Notes under the pieces: generated by a model
Databases searched by the model: none
Seen by the model: the letters and a program-made list of their open reading frames with translations, nothing else
Told to the model about the DNA's origin: nothing
Program-made: the position numbers and the translations under genes
Shown: in pieces, positions 7,848-10,715 of the stretch
Position numbering within the stretch: the stretch's first letter is position 1
Layout: each line of letters begins with the position of its first letter
Source: an uncultured Flavobacteriales bacterium
GTDB lineage: Bacteria > Bacteroidota > Bacteroidia > Flavobacteriales > Flavobacteriaceae
Assembly: GCA_913009535.1 (NCBI GenBank)
Contig: CAJVXR010000050.1
Location: 1 to 10,715 of the forward strand
DNA length: 10,715 nucleotides
Reading direction: 5' to 3'

Positions 7848-9048
7848 TTATTAATTCAATTATATTATTAATAATATCTAAAGAGACAGCTTTCTTATGT
7901 TTTAACGGAAAATTAATAATTTTATTTTCTTTTGATATAATAGAAACTTTATTAGTATCAAAACCAAAACCTGCTCCTTTGTCATTTAGAGAATTTAAAA
8001 TTATTAAATCTAAATTTTTATTAATTAATTTACTTTTAGCATTCTCAATTTCATTGTCTGTTTCTAGAGAAAAGCCTATTAATAGTTGATTGGTTTTTGT
8101 CTTACCAAGGTGATATAAAATATCTTTAGTTTTCTCAACTTCAATAGATAAGTTCTGATTAGATTTTTTTAATTTTCTATTTGAAATAGATTTAGGTTTA
8201 AAATCTGCTACTGCAGCTGACATTATAACCACATCTGCTATACTATATTTATTTACAACCTCTTCAAACATTTGATCGGATGAAGTTATTAGTTTTAGCT
8301 GAATAGACTTAGATTTCAACTTTTCGTTAGTTGGACCACTAATTAAGATAACATTAGCTCCTAAATTAGAAGCTGTCTCTGCTAACTCAAAACCCATTTT
8401 TCCAGAGGAGTGATTTCCTATAAACCTAACAGGGTCTATTGGCTCAAATGTTGGACCAGCAGTAATTAAAAAAGTCTTTCCGCTTAAAGGCAAATTAATA
8501 GATAAATCTTTTTCAATAAAAGCAACAATATTCTCAGGCTTTGCCATTCTACCTTCACCAACTAAACCACTGGCTAATTCACCAGACTCTGGGGGGATTA
8601 GTATGTTGCCATAAGAAATAAGTTTTTCAATTGATAATTTAGTTGATTCATGTTTATACATATCTAGGTCCATTGCTGGAGCAAAATAAACTTTACATTT
8701 AGCAGATAAATATGTAGCTATTAATAGGTTGTCACAATTTCCATTGGACATTTTTGACAGAGTGTTGGCCGTAGCAGGACAAATTAGAAATAAGTCTGCC
8801 CATAAACCTAGTTCAACGTGATTATTCCATAACTCATCATCCTCGTCTGTGGTAAATGTAGACAAAACAGGGTTCTTTGAAAGTGTGGATAGTGTTAATG
8901 GTGTAACAAAGTCTTTAGCAGAGGGTGTCATAACTACTTTAACAGTACAATCTAACTTTATTAATAACCGAACTAAATTAGCAGTTTTATAAGCAGCAAT
9001 ACCACCAGTTACACCTAGTAATATTTTTTTTCCGCTTAAAACTGACAT
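7840..9048 (-). CDS. coaBC: Bifunctional phosphopantothenoylcysteine decarboxylase / phosphopantothenate-cysteine ligase
   Basis: Joins cysteine to 4'-phosphopantothenate (CoaB) and decarboxylates the product to 4'-phosphopantetheine (CoaC, FMN-dependent). At 402 residues it matches the fused family. The CoaC half (about 1-180) has GVTGGIAAYK (12-21), catalytic His77 in NNHVELGLWAD, PATANT (91-96), APAMDLDMY (123-131) and the flap ELASGLVGEGRM (157-168). The CoaB half has ITAGPTFEPIDPVR (195-208), Asn212 in GNHSSGKMG, and SAAVADFKPK with a Lys pair at 294-295. Two decarboxylase positions differ from the textbook motifs: Asp128 where PxMNxxMW has Asn, and Ser160 where E. coli has the reducing Cys158. 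I believe these forms are common in Bacteroidota. The gene follows rpoZ by 4 bp and overlaps porD by 8 bp. Confidence 0.97.
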   Translation of the reverse strand: MSVLSGKKILLGVTGGIAAYKTANLVRLLIKLDCTVKVVMTPSAKDFVTPLTLSTLSKNPVLSTFTTDEDDELWNNHVELGLWADLFLICPATANTLSKMSNGNCDNLLIATYLSAKCKVYFAPAMDLDMYKHESTKLSIEKLISYGNILIPPESGELASGLVGEGRMAKPENIVAFIEKDLSINLPLSGKTFLITAGPTFEPIDPVRFIGNHSSGKMGFELAETASNLGANVILISGPTNEKLKSKSIQLKLITSSDQMFEEVVNKYSIADVVIMSAAVADFKPKSISNRKLKKSNQNLSIEVEKTKDILYHLGKTKTNQLLIGFSLETDNEIENAKSKLINKNLDLIILNSLNDKGAGFGFDTNKVSIISKENKIINFPLKHKKAVSLDIINNIIELINE

Positions 9049-9052
9049 TAGA

Positions 9053-9385
9053 TTACTTTTCTAGTGATTCTTCAGAGCTATTTCTATGATATATCTTTTC
9101 ATCAAGCCATTCTTGAACAGCTAACGCGTGTGGCTTAGGTAACTTTTCGTAAAATTTAGAAACTTCAATTTGCTCTTTATTTTCAAAAATCTCTTCTAAA
9201 CTATCGTTGTATGTAGCAAACTCTTCTAATTTATCGATTAACTCCGTACGTATATCAGAATTGATTTGTTCAGATCTCTTTGATATAATTGAAATTGCTT
9301 CATAGATATTATCAGTTGATTTGTCTATAATATTCCTATCGTATGTTTCTGTACTAACTGGTGCCTTTACTTTCTTTAAATCCAT
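9053..9385 (-). CDS. rpoZ: RNA polymerase omega subunit (Bacteroidota type)
   Basis: A 110-residue protein that matches the flavobacterial omega subunit, which binds the beta' subunit and aids RNA polymerase assembly. The core NIYEAISIISKRSEQI (about 27-42) corresponds to the conserved omega helix with a KRxxQI-like end. The C-terminal half holds the strongly conserved lineage-specific stretch around EEIFENKEQIEVSKFYEKLPK (64-84) and PHALAVQEWL. Compared with proteobacterial omega it diverges strongly, so it is easily missed by simple homology. Context supports the call: rpoZ directly before coaBC is also found in Firmicutes (gmk-rpoZ-coaBC). It lies 13 bp after bamD and 4 bp before coaBC, and so is probably co-transcribed with both. 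Confidence 0.9.
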   Translation of the reverse strand: MDLKKVKAPVSTETYDRNIIDKSTDNIYEAISIISKRSEQINSDIRTELIDKLEEFATYNDSLEEIFENKEQIEVSKFYEKLPKPHALAVQEWLDEKIYHRNSSEESLEK

Positions 9386-9398
9386 TTTTATTTAATTT

Positions 9399-10184
9399 CT
9401 AAGTTGTTTTTAATTTATTCAGTTCCTCAAATTTTAATTTTAAATCTTCGATAAACTCAGATTCATTGTAATACTTTAAGAAAGAATTATAATATGTAAT
9501 CGCATCGTCTACTCTGTCTTGCATCTTGTAATTAACACTATTGATAGCTAACTGATATGCTGAATCAAATTTATAATACAATACTTTCTCTCTAAGAGAG
9601 GATCCTGGAAATTCAACCACAAAGTTATTGAATGATTTTATAGCAGCTTCATGATCATTAAGGGTGTTGTATTGTAATGCAGTACTGTAAACCTTATACT
9701 CAAGTTTATAATCCAGTTCAAATATAAGTGAGTTAGCATCTGCTATATATTCAGAATCTGGGAAAGTATTAATAAATAACTGTAATTTATCAATTGCAGT
9801 TTTAGTGTTATTTTGATCCTTTGAAAAAACAGGTGACATAAAATAATAACTCTTAGCAGCTAGAAAAGCTATCTCTTCATTTTTCTCGCTATTAGGGTAA
9901 GTATTTACGAATTTCTCCATTCGATAGTTTGAAGTATAGAAATCTTTTGTTTCATAAAAACACATAGCGTGCATATACATTAATTTTTGGGCTTGAGGCT
10001 TTCCTCTGTATTTAGGAACGATTTGTTCAAAAAGTCTATTCGCTTTTGAGAAATTTCCATCATCAAATAATGATGTTCCTAAGGCAAACTTGGAAGCGAT
10101 ATCATCGCCATTAATAGCTTTTTGATATTCGCCACAAGACATAAATATTATTGATATAAGTAATGTAAGTAGAGTTTGTTTCAT
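9399..10184 (-). CDS. bamD: Outer membrane protein assembly factor BamD (TPR lipoprotein)
   Basis: A 261-residue lipoprotein of the BAM complex, which inserts beta-barrel proteins into the outer membrane. The lipoprotein signal is residues 1-16, with the lipidated Cys at 17 (FMSC, a relaxed lipobox of the kind seen in Bacteroidota) followed by GEYQKAINGDD. The rest is tetratricopeptide-like helical repeats: for example ASKFALGTSLFDDGNFSKA, then YPNSEKNEEIAFLAAKSYY, FPDSEYIADA and FPGSSLREKVLYYK, each with the FPxS-type turn common in BamD. I chose the ATG at 10184; a TTG four codons upstream (10196) is in frame but would add residues before an already complete signal peptide. It follows dapA by 72 bp and leads a close run through recN. 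Confidence 0.93.
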   Translation of the reverse strand: MKQTLLTLLISIIFMSCGEYQKAINGDDIASKFALGTSLFDDGNFSKANRLFEQIVPKYRGKPQAQKLMYMHAMCFYETKDFYTSNYRMEKFVNTYPNSEKNEEIAFLAAKSYYFMSPVFSKDQNNTKTAIDKLQLFINTFPDSEYIADANSLIFELDYKLEYKVYSTALQYNTLNDHEAAIKSFNNFVVEFPGSSLREKVLYYKFDSAYQLAINSVNYKMQDRVDDAITYYNSFLKYYNESEFIEDLKLKFEELNKLKTT

Positions 10185-10200
10185 AATTATTATCAATTTG

Positions 10201-10218
10201 CAAAAATAAACAAATTTA
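10201..10218 (-). promoter_or_regulatory. Two candidate -7 boxes upstream of bamD (TAAATTTG and TATTTTTG)
   Basis: On the minus strand, TAAATTTG (10218-10211) and TATTTTTG (10208-10201) each match the Bacteroidota -7 consensus TAnnTTTG in the dapA-bamD gap. They end 26 and 16 bp before the bamD ATG, giving plausible short leaders. Neither has a clear TTTG -33 element; the downstream one has TTTT at 19 bp. They are the best candidates for the promoter of the bamD-rpoZ-coaBC-porD-recN run. Being 10 bp apart, at most one may be in use. Confidence 0.4.
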
Positions 10219-10232
10219 ATGTATATAAAAAA

Positions 10233-10244
10233 TATAGATCTATA
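10233..10244. repeat. Perfect 12-bp palindrome TATAGATCTATA in the dapA-bamD gap
   Basis: The sequence is identical on both strands and sits about 15 bp upstream of the candidate -7 boxes, overlapping where a -33 element would lie for the upstream box. It could be a dimeric repressor site or a weak hairpin after dapA, but it has no GC-rich stem, so an intrinsic terminator is unlikely. Chance remains possible in AT-rich DNA. Confidence 0.25.
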
Positions 10245-10256
10245 GTCTTTAAAATA

Positions 10257-10715
10257 TTATTTGGAGATTAATTTGTTGAGTTCATCATTAATTTGACTTC
10301 TTAGTTCTTTAGAAGCAGACAACAATGGAAGTCTTAATACATCATTACACAAATTCAATTTGCTTAGTACAAACTTTATGCCAGCTGGGTTATTTTCCTT
10401 AAAAATCAAAGAAATTATATTACATAACTCATTGTTTGCAGATTCTGCACTTAAAATTTTATTATTTAAGCCATCATCTATCATTTTAGAAAACATCTGT
10501 GGAAAAGCCTGGCCAATTACAGAGATAACTCCATCTCCACCGGCAACAACTGAAGAAAGGGCAAGATCATCATCACCAGAAATAATTAGAAAATTATCTG
10601 GCCTATTATTAATCAATTCTAAGTACTGATTAATATCATTACCAGCTTCTTTAATACCAATAATTGACTTAAATTCATTAGCAAGTCTTAAAACAGTATT
10701 AGGTAAAATATTTTT
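10257..10715 (-). CDS. dapA: 4-hydroxy-tetrahydrodipicolinate synthase, partial (5' end outside window)
   Basis: Condenses pyruvate with aspartate semialdehyde, the first committed step toward diaminopimelate and lysine. The last 152 residues are visible; the reading frame stays open to the right edge, so the true start lies outside and the in-frame TTG at 10616 is internal. The Schiff-base lysine is seen in IIGIKEAG, encoded at 10652-10650. Further on come the SGDDDLAL and VAGGDGVISVIGQAFP stretches, which match the conserved SGDD and GGxGVISV motifs of DapA. The C-terminal helices and natural TAA stop are intact. The visible part is about half of the usual 290-300 residues. It is followed on the same strand by bamD after 72 bp. 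Confidence 0.95.
   Translation of the reverse strand, partial: KNILPNTVLRLANEFKSIIGIKEAGNDINQYLELINNRPDNFLIISGDDDLALSSVVAGGDGVISVIGQAFPQMFSKMIDDGLNNKILSAESANNELCNIISLIFKENNPAGIKFVLSKLNLCNDVLRLPLLSASKELRSQINDELNKLISK

Noticed and set aside
10185..10196. Longer bamD start at the TTG at 10196
   Set aside because: The ATG four codons downstream already gives a complete lipoprotein signal (K2, hydrophobic core, Cys17), and TTG is the weaker start.
10360..10629. Plus-strand open frame of 89 codons opposite dapA
   Set aside because: It is fully antisense to conserved DapA motifs and shows no family resemblance.
1..10715. Possible mobile element, defence island, CRISPR array, tRNA or new biosynthetic system
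   Set aside because: Every gene fits a core or commonly conserved family, all are on one strand with tight spacing, and no transposase, integrase, direct-repeat array, tRNA-like fold or base-composition break was seen by eye.

Overview
The window looks like chromosomal housekeeping DNA from a very AT-rich member of the Bacteroidota, most likely a marine-type flavobacterium. The evidence is the gene order dapA-bamD-rpoZ-coaBC-porD-recN-fabI, which I recall as typical of Flavobacteriia; a Bacteroidota-style omega subunit, FabI and PorD (DUF4835); TAnnTTTG-like -7 boxes in the gaps; and the lack of any convincing Shine-Dalgarno sequence before the starts I inspected. All twelve genes lie on the minus strand and are packed tightly: three junctions overlap (8, 4 and 1 bp) and the largest gap is about 70 bp. 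No tRNA, rRNA, CRISPR array, insertion sequence, phage gene or strong terminator was seen, and no gene-free stretch exceeds 300 bases.

Reading in the direction of transcription, from high to low coordinates: the 3' part of dapA (lysine/diaminopimelate synthesis) enters from the right edge. An AT-rich gap follows, with two candidate -7 boxes and a 12-bp palindrome. Next comes a close run of bamD (outer-membrane assembly lipoprotein), rpoZ (omega subunit of RNA polymerase), coaBC (middle steps of coenzyme A synthesis), porD (exported protein linked to type IX secretion) and recN (recombinational repair). A 27-bp gap with a good -7 box leads to fabI (fatty-acid synthesis). Then follow a membrane-anchored family 2 glycosyltransferase, a YbbR-domain protein and coaE (last step of CoA synthesis), with 1-bp and 4-bp overlaps. 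After a 60-bp gap comes a two-component pair: a sensor histidine kinase and the first 66 residues of its OmpR-type response regulator, cut by the left edge.

Functionally the cluster mixes envelope building (BamD, FabI, PorD, glycosyltransferase, YbbR), CoA supply for lipid synthesis (CoaBC, CoaE) and information processing (omega, RecN). I see no evidence for a new defence, mobile or biosynthetic system. The points worth a second look are two substitutions at normally conserved decarboxylase positions of CoaBC, the ancient rpoZ-coaBC adjacency, the coupled glycosyltransferase-ybbR-coaE trio, and a few intergenic signals.
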